This document shows positions 24,927 through 33,016 of a stretch of 64,000 nucleotides of DNA, one piece after another. Origin of the DNA: Serratia bockelmannii (GTDB lineage Bacteria > Pseudomonadota > Gammaproteobacteria > Enterobacterales > Enterobacteriaceae). Location of the stretch: the NCBI RefSeq assembly GCF_008011855.1, contig NZ_VOUX01000031.1, forward strand, positions 124,001 to 188,000, given 5' to 3'. Every line of letters begins with the position of its first letter. Within the stretch, counting starts at the first letter, position 1. The notes below the pieces were generated by a model. That model did no database searches. It saw only the letters and a list, made by a program, of their open reading frames with translations, and was not told the DNA's origin. The position numbers were made by a program, and so were the translations under genes.

Positions 24927-26317
24927 TCAACATCGACATCGAAGCAAGCGTGATTGGCGGCTTGCTGCTAAGCGGTTTGACACCGGATGCCGCTGACGTA
25001 GTGGCTACGCTTGACCCAGAATCATTTTCTGTTCCGTTTTACCGCAACACGTTCAGGGAAATTACTCGCCAGGCCAATAACCGCGGACTGATTGACAGTT
25101 TGCTGATCGCTGAGGCAATGGGGGATCAGCACTTTGGCGATGTCATGGAAACCTGCCGGAAATGTCCAAGCGCTGCGAACCTCAAAGGCTATGCCCGCCT
25201 TGTGGGAGAGTATTACCAGATCCGCCAGTTCACAAAACTGATGGAATCCAGCTACGACCTGATCGCCGGCGCCCAGAACCATGAGCGGGCACTCGCAGGC
25301 ATTCAGGAGTTTTCGAGCAAGATTTTTTCGATTGCCAAGCCTCACGATGAGCATCGCCCTGTTCACATCGATGAGCTGCTGGAGTCTTACGCTGAGCTGT
25401 TACAGCACCGCATGGACAACGGCGAAGAGTCGGACACGCTGAAAACAGGCATCCCAGAGCTCGACGCAATTACCGGCGGTCTTAACCCTGTCGATCTCGT
25501 TGTCGTGGCCGCACGCCCTGGTATGGGAAAGACCGAGTTTGCACTCAAGGTGGCCGAAGGCGTGGCAACGTCGACCGTTCGAATCGGCAATGCCGAGATG
25601 CCGCGCGGCGTTCTCATTTTCAGCATGGAGATGAGCGCACACCAGGTTATCGAGCGCCAACTTGCCAATGCGTCAAACATGCCTGTTTCAGCGCTCCGTA
25701 ACCCGGCGCAGAAAATGGGCGATGAAGAGTGGGCGCGAGTTTCTGCCGGCATCAGTCGCCTGCAAGGGCTTCAGGTTTGGATTGTCGACGCCTCAAAGCT
25801 CAACATCGAACAGATCCGCGCGATTGCAGAGCGACTGAAGCGTGAACACCCAAACCTTTCGTTGATCCTCGCTGATTACCTTGGGCTCATTGAAAAGCCA
25901 CGCGCAGAACGAAACGACCTGGCTATTGCGCATATCTCTGGTGGACTGAAGCGCATGGCGAAAGATTTAAAAACGCCGGTGATGTCACTCAGCCAGCTTT
26001 CCCGAGACGTTGAAAAGCGCGCACCTGGTCAGCGCCGGCCGACAAACGCCGATTTGCGAGATAGCGGAAGCATTGAGCAGGACGCAGACAGCATCATCAT
26101 GCTGTACCGCGAGGCGGTTTATCAGGAAGACAGTCCGGCGGCGCCATATGCCGAAATCATCGTAACGAAAAACCGCTTCGGCTCGCTCGGAACGGTTTAC
26201 CAGGAATTTCGTAATGGTCACTTCATGCCGACCGATCAAGCGGCTGCATCGCAGATCTGCCGTGCCAAGCCTCAGCAAAAACAAGAGCGTCGATACGCCA
26301 GCAAGAGGGATATCTGA
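24923..26317 (+). CDS. replicative DNA helicase (DnaB family)
   Basis: 464 residues, GTG start with GGGAGG upstream. N-terminal DnaB domain ([12 protein letters not shown]) and RecA-fold motor with Walker [36 protein letters not shown] (Walker B) and [12 protein letters not shown] phage with its own helicase, like P22 gp12, needs no lambda P-type loader. It unwinds DNA at the fork after loading by the O-like protein. Confidence 0.93.
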   Translation: MINIDIEASVIGGLLLSGLTPDAADVVATLDPESFSVPFYRNTFREITRQANNRGLIDSLLIAEAMGDQHFGDVMETCRKCPSAANLKGYARLVGEYYQIRQFTKLMESSYDLIAGAQNHERALAGIQEFSSKIFSIAKPHDEHRPVHIDELLESYAELLQHRMDNGEESDTLKTGIPELDAITGGLNPVDLVVVAARPGMGKTEFALKVAEGVATSTVRIGNAEMPRGVLIFSMEMSAHQVIERQLANASNMPVSALRNPAQKMGDEEWARVSAGISRLQGLQVWIVDASKLNIEQIRAIAERLKREHPNLSLILADYLGLIEKPRAERNDLAIAHISGGLKRMAKDLKTPVMSLSQLSRDVEKRAPGQRRPTNADLRDSGSIEQDADSIIMLYREAVYQEDSPAAPYAEIIVTKNRFGSLGTVYQEFRNGHFMPTDQAAASQICRAKPQQKQERRYASKRDI

Positions 26318-26739
26318 TGAACGATTTTTGCCTGCATGAAACCACCAAGGCACAGCTTTGGCCTGTTCTAAAAGAGCTGGTGGCTACCGGTAAGCGTTAC
26401 CGCGTAAGCATCGTTGAATGGCGAGAAAAAAGGTCTCTGAGTCAAAACGCGTTGCTCTGGAAGTGGAATGGAGAGGTAGCGGCTCAACTTACCAGAACCG
26501 GTAAAGGCAAGTTTGATCAGGACTACGTTCACGAATATCTGAAAGACCTGTATTGCCCTCCTAAGCCGATCACAGTGATGGGGGAAACGCGTTACGTGAA
26601 ATCGACCAAGCTACTCGACACCGGGGAAATGACTCGCTACCTGGAGCAAATCGACATGTGGGCACATCAGCGCGGACTTCGTCTGACGATCCCGGCGCAG
26701 TGTGAATATCGCCAACTGATGGAGGCGCAAAACGCGTGA
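26317..26739 (+). CDS. ninB: NinB (Orf) recombination protein
   Basis: 140 residues. KRYRVSIVEWREKRSLSQNALLWKW, VHEYLKDLYCPPK and WAHQRGLRLTIP are typical NinB blocks. Family role: binds ssDNA/SSB and helps loading of phage recombinases, replacing RecFOR. Overlaps the helicase stop by 1 bp and rusA by 4 bp. Confidence 0.88.
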   Translation: MNDFCLHETTKAQLWPVLKELVATGKRYRVSIVEWREKRSLSQNALLWKWNGEVAAQLTRTGKGKFDQDYVHEYLKDLYCPPKPITVMGETRYVKSTKLLDTGEMTRYLEQIDMWAHQRGLRLTIPAQCEYRQLMEAQNA

Positions 26740-27092
26740 AAACCTACAGCATCATTCCAGTGCCAAAGCCGCGAATGACTCAGCGTGATCGCTGGGCATT
26801 ACGCCCGCCCGTTTTGCGTTATCGCGCTTTCTGCGATGAGGTGCGACACAACCGCATATCACTGCCCGAAAGCGGCTACCACGTTACCTTCGTTATGCCG
26901 ATGCCGCCAAGCTGGAGCAAGAAGAAACGGGCTGAGATGGCCGGGAAACCGCATCAGCAGAAGCCGGACAAGGACAATCTGGAGAAAGCGTTGCTGGATG
27001 CCATTTTTGAGGACGACTGCCGCATTTGGGACGGTCGAGTAACAAAGATTTGGGGCGAAGTAGGCCAAATAATTATAGGGGAAATAGCATGA
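26736..27092 (+). CDS. rusA: RusA Holliday junction resolvase
   Basis: 118 residues. SIIPVPKPRMTQRDRW, the acidic catalytic region KPDKDNLEKALLDAIFEDDCRIWDG (given here in pieces: KPDKDNLEKALLDAI, DDCRIWDG) and a C-terminal strand define RusA. It resolves four-way junctions made during replication and recombination. The three acidic residues of the active site (D in PDKDN, D in LLDAI, D in DDC) are present. Confidence 0.92.
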   Translation: MKTYSIIPVPKPRMTQRDRWALRPPVLRYRAFCDEVRHNRISLPESGYHVTFVMPMPPSWSKKKRAEMAGKPHQQKPDKDNLEKALLDAIFEDDCRIWDGRVTKIWGEVGQIIIGEIA

Positions 27093-27922
27093 GATTAGAG
27101 TCGATTCCGAAATACTTTGCACCGAAATCACCGACCTTTAGCGACTCACCGCGCGCGACGGCTTCGGACTCTTTGACCGGTACTGACGTGATGGCGGCAT
27201 TTGGGATGTGCCAGGCGCAGGCGGAGTTGGGCCTTTCGGCGTTCATGGGGAAAATGGGTGTCAGCGATGCCGATAAGGTCAAGGCGGTGACACTGCTGGC
27301 GGAGAAGGGCGTGGCTGAATCAGTTCGTGTAGCGCCTCTGAGAAAGCTGCCTGATGAGACAAGAGTTCGCGTTGTTCTGGCTCTATCAGTTTTTGCCTTC
27401 CTGGATTACTCCCGCAGCGCATCGAGTGAGGTTGCTTGTGATTGCTGCTCCGGCACCGGATTCATTGAGGTCGAAGTATTTACGAATAAAGTTCACACCC
27501 CTTTCCCTGCGAAAGAGTTTGTTAAAGCGTCGATCCGGTTTTGCGCGGATGGCTTCAGACCTTCCGAGTATGAAGTGCGCCGGGAACTGAGAGAGGTTGT
27601 TCGCGTTAAGTGCAAAGCCTGCAACGGGAAAGGCAAGGTATCGACGGCCTGCCGTGATTGCTCTGGAAGAGGTACTGCAGTTGATAAGAAGGAGTCAGCA
27701 AAGCAGGGGGTTCCGGTCAGAGGAACCTGCAAGCGATGCTCAGGCCGTGGCTATGAGCGCATACCAGCGTCACACGCTTACGCAGCCGTGCAGATGGTCA
27801 CCGATTCGATTTCCTCGGCGACCTGGGATAAGACCGTGAAGCCATTTTATGACGGCTTAATTCGTCTTCTGGAGAGCGAAGAGAGCCACGCAGAGAGGGT
27901 ATTGCAGCGAGTGACTGCATAG
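27089..27922 (+). CDS. Q: Q-type late antiterminator, phage 82-like
   Basis: 277 residues. MRLESIPKYFAPKSPTFSDS and PRATASDSLTGTDVMAAFGM match the 82-type Q start. Pairs of CxxC and CxxCxGxG motifs (CDCCSGTG, CKACNGKGK, CRDCSGRG, CKRCSGRG) build DnaJ-like zinc sites. It modifies RNA polymerase at the late promoter so that it ignores terminators. ATGA overlap with rusA; a promoter and terminator of the expected type follow. Confidence 0.9.
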   Translation: MRLESIPKYFAPKSPTFSDSPRATASDSLTGTDVMAAFGMCQAQAELGLSAFMGKMGVSDADKVKAVTLLAEKGVAESVRVAPLRKLPDETRVRVVLALSVFAFLDYSRSASSEVACDCCSGTGFIEVEVFTNKVHTPFPAKEFVKASIRFCADGFRPSEYEVRRELREVVRVKCKACNGKGKVSTACRDCSGRGTAVDKKESAKQGVPVRGTCKRCSGRGYERIPASHAYAAVQMVTDSISSATWDKTVKPFYDGLIRLLESEESHAERVLQRVTA

Positions 27923-27958
27923 CGCGAAAAAAATAGTGCAATATTTTATCGTGAGCTA

Positions 27959-27986
27959 TTTACTTTTTCCGAAAACTGGGTAATTA
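27959..27986 (+). promoter_or_regulatory. late promoter PR' candidate
   Basis: TTTACT, 16-bp spacer ending in CTGGG, then TAATTA. The -10 is poor. The support is position: just after Q and 55-80 bp before a terminator, the standard Q-dependent layout. Confidence 0.45.
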
Positions 27987-28041
27987 TCTTTCTAACACTA
28001 GAAATCCGTCTGATTGTTAAGGTGGATTCAAAAATTTCAAA

Positions 28042-28064
28042 GGCTGCCTTCGGGTGGCCTTTTT
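28042..28064 (+). terminator. tR' terminator in the late leader
   Basis: GGCTGCC-TTCG-GGTGGCC stem (two G-U pairs) followed by five T. It would stop the late leader RNA unless Q acts. Confidence 0.8.
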
Positions 28065-28159
28065 GCATTTCAGCCCCAGCCAACATCCGACACACACCTG
28101 GCACACCCCGTATCGCCAAATCGTTTACGGCTGGTGGCTGATCCTGCTTTCTGGAGAAA

Positions 28160-28342
28160 ATGATGAAGGTAATTATTGAAGCGCAGGAAGGCATTATCTG
28201 GATGCGTAATGCACAAACTGGTGAAGGTATAACTTCAACAGGTTACGTAAAGGACGGCACTCAGCAGAAGATTATTGCCGCCCTTGAAGAGGCTCTCTTT
28301 CAGGCAAAAGGCCAATTCGGGTTAGTTGATAACGTTAATTGA
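28160..28342 (+). CDS. 60-aa phage protein, unknown
   Basis: MMKVIIEAQEGIIWMRNAQT, then GYVKDGTQQKIIAALEEALF. GGAG precedes two adjacent ATGs (28160, 28163). Looks like a small alpha/beta protein. First gene after tR'. Its end overlaps the convergent DUF1883 gene by 21 bp. Confidence 0.55.
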   Translation: MMKVIIEAQEGIIWMRNAQTGEGITSTGYVKDGTQQKIIAALEEALFQAKGQFGLVDNVN

Positions 28343-28585
28343 ATACCGGATGTTGGCTCTATGACCTGGTGGAAGTGCCAAGACAACATTCCAATATCCG
28401 CTATGCGGAACACCAATCCTAACCGGGAACCGCGTGTAGAAACCTCCGTAATAGCGTGCACTTCTTCCTGATTTGTAGGCTGAATAGTTACTGTCATCCA
28501 GAAGCAAAACGTTAATTTGGTGTGAGCACTGGACGGAAACTACGCTACCACTTTCCATGTATTCCCGGCTATGAATGTGTGACAT
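28322..28585 (-). CDS. DUF1883 protein, likely moron
   Basis: 87 residues on the strand opposite to the late genes. MSHIHSREYMESGSVVSVQC, SHQINVLLLDDSNYSAYKSG, YYGGFYTRFPVRI, VPHSGYWNVVLALPP and IRYSINVI match the DUF1883 pattern as I remember it, a small beta-rich domain that also occurs fused to TIR domains. ATG 28585 has AGAGGG six bases upstream; the longer frame up to 28744 runs through a terminator. A bidirectional terminator upstream and antisense position suggest independent expression in the lysogen. Function unknown. Confidence 0.7.
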   Translation of the reverse strand: MSHIHSREYMESGSVVSVQCSHQINVLLLDDSNYSAYKSGRSARYYGGFYTRFPVRIGVPHSGYWNVVLALPPGHRANIRYSINVIN

Positions 28586-28663
28586 AAGAAACCCTCTTGG
28601 TGGTGTGAGAACTTCCAAGATACCACCGCCGCCTGAGGTGGAAAAATAACAGGCAAATAATTC

Positions 28664-28689
28664 AAAAGCTGAGCTAATGCTCGGCTTTT
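28664..28689. terminator. bidirectional terminator before the lysis genes
   Basis: AAAAGCTGAGC-TAAT-GCTCGGCTTTT, an 11-bp stem with one G-U pair, T-rich on both strands. It separates the DUF1883 gene from the holin gene. Confidence 0.7.
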
Positions 28690-28732
28690 CTCGTTTTACT
28701 ACAGCACAGCCCGATAACCGGGAGGTGGAGTC

Positions 28733-29029
28733 ATGAAAATGCACCCAGACAATCCAAACCTACCGTATTGGTGGTCAAGCCTTCTCGGCCTTTTTTCGCT
28801 GCTGTCGCTGCAGGATTACGTCTTTATTGTAGGGGCGTTGATATCCGCCTTCTTTACGATCAAGACGTACTACGCCAAACGGAAGGAAGAGCGCGAACGC
28901 CTGGTAGAGGAGCGCCATCGCACGAAAATCATGGAGGACTATCTGCACGGTGTATCAGCCAGGCCAGAAAGCGAGCGACCAGCGGCAGTTGAGGTTGTAG
29001 CCGAAGCGATGCGCAGAGCAGAGGGATGA
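28733..29029 (+). CDS. phage holin (HP1-like)
   Basis: 98 residues. Hydrophobic segments SSLLGLFSLLSL and YVFIVGALISAFFTIKTYY are followed by a highly charged cytoplasmic tail (YAKRKEERERLVEERHRTK). Holins form inner-membrane lesions at a set time. It is followed at 2 bp by the lysozyme. Start ATG 28733 or 28739; GGAGGTGGAG is close upstream. Confidence 0.8.
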   Translation: MKMHPDNPNLPYWWSSLLGLFSLLSLQDYVFIVGALISAFFTIKTYYAKRKEERERLVEERHRTKIMEDYLHGVSARPESERPAAVEVVAEAMRRAEG

Positions 29030-29030
29030 T

Positions 29031-29561
29031 ATGTCGATTAGCAAATCAAAACTCAGCGCCGTAATGCTGGCCCTAATCGCCGCCGGCGCATCGGCTCCTG
29101 TGATGATGTCGCAGTTTCAGGAAGAGAAAGAAGGCCAACGCCTGAACGCCTACCAGGACGGAGTCGGCATCTGGACAATTTGCGGCGGCGTGACGATGGT
29201 CAACGGCCAGAAGGTTGTGAAGGGCCAGCGCCTGACCGCTGAGCAGTGCAAGCAGATTGACGCAGTCGAGCAGAAAAAGGCGCTCGACTGGGTAGACCGC
29301 AACGTCAAGGTAACGCTGACTGAACCGCAAAAAGTCGGCATCGCGTCATTCTGCCCTTGGAACATCGGCCCCGGAAAGTGCTTCACCTCCACCTTTTACA
29401 AGAAATTGAACGCCGGCGACCGCATTGGCGCTTGCCGCGAAATCCGCCGTTGGATATACGACGCCGGCCGAGATTGCCGCATCCGCTCAAATAACTGCCA
29501 TGGGCAGATCCTGCGGCGCGACCAAGAGGCCGAGCTGGCTTGCTGGGGGCTGGACAAATGA
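29031..29561 (+). CDS. SAR-type lysozyme (GH24 endolysin)
   Basis: 176 residues. The catalytic triad Glu34-x8-Asp43-x5-Thr49 (EGQRLNAYQDGVGIWT) is intact. The N-terminal helix (LSAVMLALIAAGASAPVMM) is rich in Ala and Gly, as in signal-arrest-release endolysins that are exported by Sec and freed on membrane depolarisation. Eight Cys may form activating disulfides. It cuts the glycan strands of peptidoglycan. Confidence 0.92.
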   Translation: MSISKSKLSAVMLALIAAGASAPVMMSQFQEEKEGQRLNAYQDGVGIWTICGGVTMVNGQKVVKGQRLTAEQCKQIDAVEQKKALDWVDRNVKVTLTEPQKVGIASFCPWNIGPGKCFTSTFYKKLNAGDRIGACREIRRWIYDAGRDCRIRSNNCHGQILRRDQEAELACWGLDK

Positions 29562-29926
29562 AGCCCTTACTCATTATTGGCGCTGCCTCAATCGTATTGG
29601 TTTCTGTGCTTTGCGCTGTGGTCAACTACTACCACGATAAATCGGAGAGGCTGGCAAGCGAGGTGAAGCAGCAGGAAAAGACGCTGGCGCAGCAGTCAGG
29701 ACTGATTTCATCCCTGCAAGCACAAGACCGGAAGAACCGAGCCTTGGCTGCGGAGCAACAACAAAGAGAGCAGCTACTACGGCAGCGTGAGGAAACCTAC
29801 CAGAGGAAATTGCGTGATGCACTTAAAGGCAGTAAATGTGGGATTAGTCCTATGCCTGCCGCTGTTGTTGAGCTCCTGCAGCAGAACGCGGCCGGTACCG
29901 CAGCAAGTCGTTCTATTACCCCCTGA
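29558..29926 (+). CDS. Rz: i-spanin Rz
   Basis: 122 residues from ATG 29558, overlapping the lysozyme stop by ATGA. One N-terminal membrane helix (LLIIGAASIVLVSVLCAVV), then a long Gln-rich coiled coil (QQEKTLAQQSGLISSLQAQD). It joins Rz1 across the periplasm to fuse inner and outer membrane at the end of lysis. Confidence 0.88.
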   Translation: MKPLLIIGAASIVLVSVLCAVVNYYHDKSERLASEVKQQEKTLAQQSGLISSLQAQDRKNRALAAEQQQREQLLRQREETYQRKLRDALKGSKCGISPMPAAVVELLQQNAAGTAASRSITP

Positions 29927-30080
29927 ATCAGTGTTTACACCATGCGAGCAGCCAAACCTACAAGGCGACACCTGGGGCGATGCACTGAGCTACGCGCTGG
30001 AGCTCCAGACGGCGCTTAATATCTGTGCTGGTCAGGTTGAAACACTGAATAAGTGGCGAAAAAAATTGAAAAATGAGTGA
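29817..30080 (+). CDS. Rz1: o-spanin lipoprotein Rz1
   Basis: 87 residues, starting inside Rz in another frame, as is usual. Signal peptide ends in LLLSSC with lipid-bearing Cys21, followed by a Pro-containing stretch (RTRPVPQQ). Partner of Rz in the outer membrane. It is longer than many Rz1 proteins because it runs past the Rz stop. Confidence 0.88.
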   Translation: MHLKAVNVGLVLCLPLLLSSCSRTRPVPQQVVLLPPESVFTPCEQPNLQGDTWGDALSYALELQTALNICAGQVETLNKWRKKLKNE

Positions 30081-30103
30081 CACTAAAACGAGTATGCTTA
30101 CAA

Positions 30104-30131
30104 CACCAATAGGCGTGAACACCTATTGGTG
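30104..30131. other. 10-bp perfect hairpin after the lysis genes
   Basis: CACCAATAGG and CCTATTGGTG around an 8-nt loop. No T run on either strand. Lies between Rz1 and the 3' end of the convergent unknown gene; may stabilise RNA ends. Confidence 0.5.
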
Positions 30132-30137
30132 ATAGAG

Positions 30138-30518
30138 CTAGAATAGTGTACTAAGGACTTCTATACCTGCATATAATGATCCGAAAACGGTTAAGTGTGT
30201 ATTAGCTAACTCCATCAATGATTTGTACTTTTCGAGGCGTGATGGTTTATCATCAGCCTCCTTGAGCTCATTCATTGTCTTAATTATCTGATTTTTAATT
30301 GATTCATTCAGCGAGCTACTGTTGATTTCAAGTTTTGTCGATTCGATAGCAGCATCCAAACTGGTCGTTTCTACAGAAAAATCGGATACCTGATTGCTAT
30401 GAGATTCACCTTCAAAAACAATGCCATCTCCGCCCATGTGGCCGACACGGACATTACTAACGACGTTATTATTAGCACCTTCAGTAAATCTTACTACAGC
30501 ACTTTTTTTCTTTTCCAT
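30138..30518 (-). CDS. AT-rich protein of unknown function, likely moron
   Basis: 126 residues on the strand opposite to the late genes. The first part (VRFTEGANNNVVSNVRVGHM, GGDGIVFEGESHSNQVSD) looks like one or two beta-helix-type turns. The middle is a helical, charged segment (IKNQIIKTMNELKEADDK), and the end is hydrophobic (LTVFGSLYAGIEVLSTLF). Base composition is clearly lower in GC than the neighbours. It has its own promoter. Function unknown; a lysogenic conversion or defence role is only a guess. Confidence 0.65.
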   Translation of the reverse strand: MEKKKSAVVRFTEGANNNVVSNVRVGHMGGDGIVFEGESHSNQVSDFSVETTSLDAAIESTKLEINSSSLNESIKNQIIKTMNELKEADDKPSRLEKYKSLMELANTHLTVFGSLYAGIEVLSTLF

Positions 30519-30557
30519 TCCAGAACCTTAATTTTATCCAGTAAATTGAAGTTATTG

Positions 30558-30585
30558 ATCATACCAAACATGCTATTAACGTAAA
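30558..30585 (-). promoter_or_regulatory. promoter of the AT-rich gene
   Basis: Minus strand TTTACG, 16-bp spacer, TATGAT. Start predicted near 30551, some 33 nt before the ATG. Confidence 0.55.
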
Positions 30586-31122
30586 CAAATAGCCAGTTTT
30601 ATAGGTAGAGAATTGGTTGCCTCTCACAAAGCATCTATCTAGGTGTTGCGTAATGAGCAAAACAAAGTCACTGCATTTACAAAACTTTCTGATGCAATAG
30701 GTGATCAATCTTGCAAGCCGGAAAGGCAAAAGTGGCGAGGCAACCCCGCGAGGTGTGGCTGATACTGCGATTTGATAGATGGGTGATTAACTGACTGGGA
30801 ATAGGTATTGAGAGAAGTGAAGTGCGATTTTGGCCAATGCGGTTAGAAAGACAAAACCGGACGATATGGCGACATAAAACTCAGGTGGATAGTTCATAAG
30901 GCCTCCTTGGCTAGTTGGAACGTGTAGTTGCTATAAGGGTAACTAATCAGGATTAGCCGGAAGGTAGTGCTGATTATCAATTGTGTCGGCATTTAGAACT
31001 CCAACGCCTTGACGCCCCTATAGTCGGGGTTTACCCCCTGTGCGGCACTTCCCTAAAGCGAGGCGTAATGGCTTACATACAGCTGGAGGCTGGCGTATCA
31101 TCCTCTGAACTAGGAGGATTTT
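30586..31122. other. mostly non-coding AT-rich stretch
   Basis: Apart from the 36-codon minus-strand frame, no convincing gene is seen. A GGGG/CCCC hairpin lies near 31026-31038 and AGGAGG before the next gene. Confidence 0.4.
30787..30897 (-). CDS. 36-aa membrane peptide with strong ribosome site
   Basis: MNYPPEFYVAISSGFVFLTA then LAKIALHFSQYLFPVS. AAGGAGG lies five bases before the ATG, among the best in the window. One membrane helix. It is antisense to the late transcript. Could be a small toxin, an exclusion peptide or a regulator; nothing in the sequence decides. Confidence 0.5.
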   Translation of the reverse strand: MNYPPEFYVAISSGFVFLTALAKIALHFSQYLFPVS

Positions 31123-31377
31123 ATGTCATACAATCTCGGCAATCTGCCAAAAGAAGAAATGGACAAGGTTAACGTAGACCTTGCGGCGTCAGGTGTGGCG
31201 TACAAAGAGCGAATGAACATGCCGATCGTACCGGCGCAGGTGGAGGCGGAGCAGCCTGAACACCTACGCGAACTCTTCCGCGAACGTCTGCAGCACTACC
31301 GCAGCCAAAGCCACAAGTTTCCAGGGCCAAACGACCCGCGATACCAGCAGATGGCAGAGGCAAACGGTAAGAAGTAA
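31123..31377 (+). CDS. phage protein upstream of the packaging genes, unknown
   Basis: 84 residues: [51 protein letters not shown]. Ribosome site AGGAGG. Acidic-to-basic helical protein, placed just before the tRNA-like element and the terminase genes. No family recognised. Confidence 0.6.
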   Translation: MSYNLGNLPKEEMDKVNVDLAASGVAYKERMNMPIVPAQVEAEQPEHLRELFRERLQHYRSQSHKFPGPNDPRYQQMAEANGKK

Positions 31378-31383
31378 GCATAG

Positions 31384-31489
31384 GCCCAGGTGCTCGAGTG
31401 GCTGAAGAGTGACACCGATATAATCCTTAGCGCTGGCGCGGTAGCCAATAGTGCGGGGATCGCAGGTTCGAATCCTGTCCTGGCAACCA
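31384..31489 (+). tRNA. tRNA-like element (class II form, possibly degenerate)
   Basis: Ser/Leu-type D-arm (CTC-GAGTGGCTGAA-GAG), a T-arm with GCAGG-TTCGAAT-CCTGT and an encoded ACCA end are all correctly spaced. The acceptor arms GCCCAGG/CCTGGCA pair at only five of seven positions. The segment between the D- and T-arms is 52 nt, too long, and gives no standard anticodon stem with a U33 loop, so no anticodon is assigned. A terminator follows 8 nt later. It may be a decayed tRNA gene or a tRNA mimic. Confidence 0.5.
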
Positions 31490-31497
31490 ACAAAGTT

Positions 31498-31520
31498 AAC
31501 CCGCTTCGGCGGGTTTTTTT
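31498..31520 (+). terminator. terminator after the tRNA-like element
   Basis: CCCGC-TTCG-GCGGG stem, flanked by AA/TT pairs, followed by seven T. Confidence 0.88.
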
Positions 31521-31544
31521 ATGCCCTGAAAACTGGAGACTTTA

Positions 31545-31790
31545 ATGTCCGAAACGGTAGAAATCACACAGGGGCAGAGTATCCGCCTCCGATTGTTAAT
31601 GTTAGTTGGTTATGAAACGACAGCGGCAGCTAAGGCTATTGAATTTGTGGCTGATGATCCTTTCAAAGCGAACTTATTCGAGCAGCAGTTTAATCGTATC
31701 ACCGAGTTTACTGATGTCATTTCCAGAACCATGAAGGCGATTCAGGAGAGCAAAGAGGCGCTACCACTATTCGATTCAACTGGATCATAG
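31545..31790 (+). CDS. small phage protein, unknown
   Basis: 81 residues: MSETVEITQGQSIRLRLLML, AKAIEFVADDPFKANLFEQQ, then a charged helical end. Its start lies 25 bp after the terminator. No family recognised. Confidence 0.6.
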   Translation: MSETVEITQGQSIRLRLLMLVGYETTAAAKAIEFVADDPFKANLFEQQFNRITEFTDVISRTMKAIQESKEALPLFDSTGS

Positions 31791-31854
31791 GCATCGCAGC
31801 AGCCATTCAGTGAGTGGCTGATTCAATGCTACCGATAACCAGCAGGAGGAAGTC

Positions 31855-32505
31855 ATGGCAAAGCAAACGCAGGATGAAAGCCATGTTCGGCGGCCATATC
31901 CGCCCCTACAGTTCATCGAGTCCCATCAACTGATGCCATACATCGGCCTAGTGCCTGCAAACGAAGTGCAGGAGTGGCTGAAGCGTCAAATTATCGACGA
32001 AGCCGGCAGCCTGTTTAACCCAGACCACGGACACCTTGCAGACGCCGATCTGCGCTTCATGTGGGCATCGTCTGCGTTTGAGAAAAAAGGGCGCCATGTG
32101 CTCGGCCAGGCTGAAGAGGTAGCGATGCGCGCCGGCGGCTGGCAGAAGGCCAGGATGGAACAGCAGATACATGAGTGGTTCGGCGATGTGCCGAAATTCA
32201 TCATCACGCTTGCTGCCGACTACTGCTCACAGTGTTCTGATGCTGAGTTCTGCGCCCTGGTCGAGCATGAGCTTTACCACATCGCGCAGGCAACAGACGA
32301 TTTCGGCGCGCCAAAATTCAACAAGGAAGGCCAGCCGGTGCTGAAGCTGCGCGGCCACGACGTTGAAGAGTTTGTTGGCGTGGTTCGCCGGTACGGCGCC
32401 AGCATGGAAGTTCGGGAACTGGTTGATGCGGCCAACAGGCCTGCGGAGGTGGCACAACTAAACATTGCCAGGGCGTGCGGTAACTGCATGTTGAGGCTGG
32501 CGTAA
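31855..32505 (+). CDS. putative phage metallopeptidase
   Basis: 216 residues. The zinc motif HELYH (His138-Glu139-x2-His142) sits in CALVEHELYHIAQAT, and CSQC precedes it. This layout fits the putative phage metallopeptidase family often found just upstream of terminase genes. Substrate unknown. Confidence 0.75.
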   Translation: MAKQTQDESHVRRPYPPLQFIESHQLMPYIGLVPANEVQEWLKRQIIDEAGSLFNPDHGHLADADLRFMWASSAFEKKGRHVLGQAEEVAMRAGGWQKARMEQQIHEWFGDVPKFIITLAADYCSQCSDAEFCALVEHELYHIAQATDDFGAPKFNKEGQPVLKLRGHDVEEFVGVVRRYGASMEVRELVDAANRPAEVAQLNIARACGNCMLRLA

Positions 32506-32536
32506 ATATTGGACTGTATTGGACGGATGGTGATTT

Positions 32537-33016
32537 ATGGCTGCATTAAAACCAGATGTAAAAGCCTTCATCATTCAGTCGCTTGCGTGCTTTGACACCC
32601 CTACGTTGGTGGTAGAGTCCGTCCAAAAAGAGTTTGGGCTAAAAATCACGCGTCAGCAGGTTGAATCTCACGACCCTACAAAGGTTAGTGGCAAGTCGCT
32701 GGCTAAGAAGTGGGTAGACCTGTTCCACACGACGCGGGAGCGATTCAAGACGGAAATCTCAGACATTCCGATCGCCAACAAGGCCTACCGGCTGCGCGTT
32801 CTTGATCGCATGGCGACGCGAACCGAAACCATGAAGAACTACGCATTGGCCGCTCAGATCGTCGAGCAGGCCGCGAAAGAGTGCGGCGATGCGTATACGA
32901 ATCGACAGAAGGTAGAGCACACAGGTAAAGACGGCGGCCCCATCGAGTCGGCCACGTTGACGAAAGACGAATACAAGCAGGCTCGGCGGGAGATGTTGGA
33001 GGATGACGACTGTTGA
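32537..33016 (+). CDS. terminase small subunit (DUF2280 type)
   Basis: 159 residues. FIIQSLACFDTPTLVVESVQKEFGL is an HTH for DNA recognition, followed by a helical oligomerisation part with TRTETMKNYALAAQIVEQAA. The acidic end (REMLEDDDC) overlaps the large subunit start by 14 bp. It binds the packaging site on phage DNA. Confidence 0.82.
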   Translation: MAALKPDVKAFIIQSLACFDTPTLVVESVQKEFGLKITRQQVESHDPTKVSGKSLAKKWVDLFHTTRERFKTEISDIPIANKAYRLRVLDRMATRTETMKNYALAAQIVEQAAKECGDAYTNRQKVEHTGKDGGPIESATLTKDEYKQARREMLEDDDC

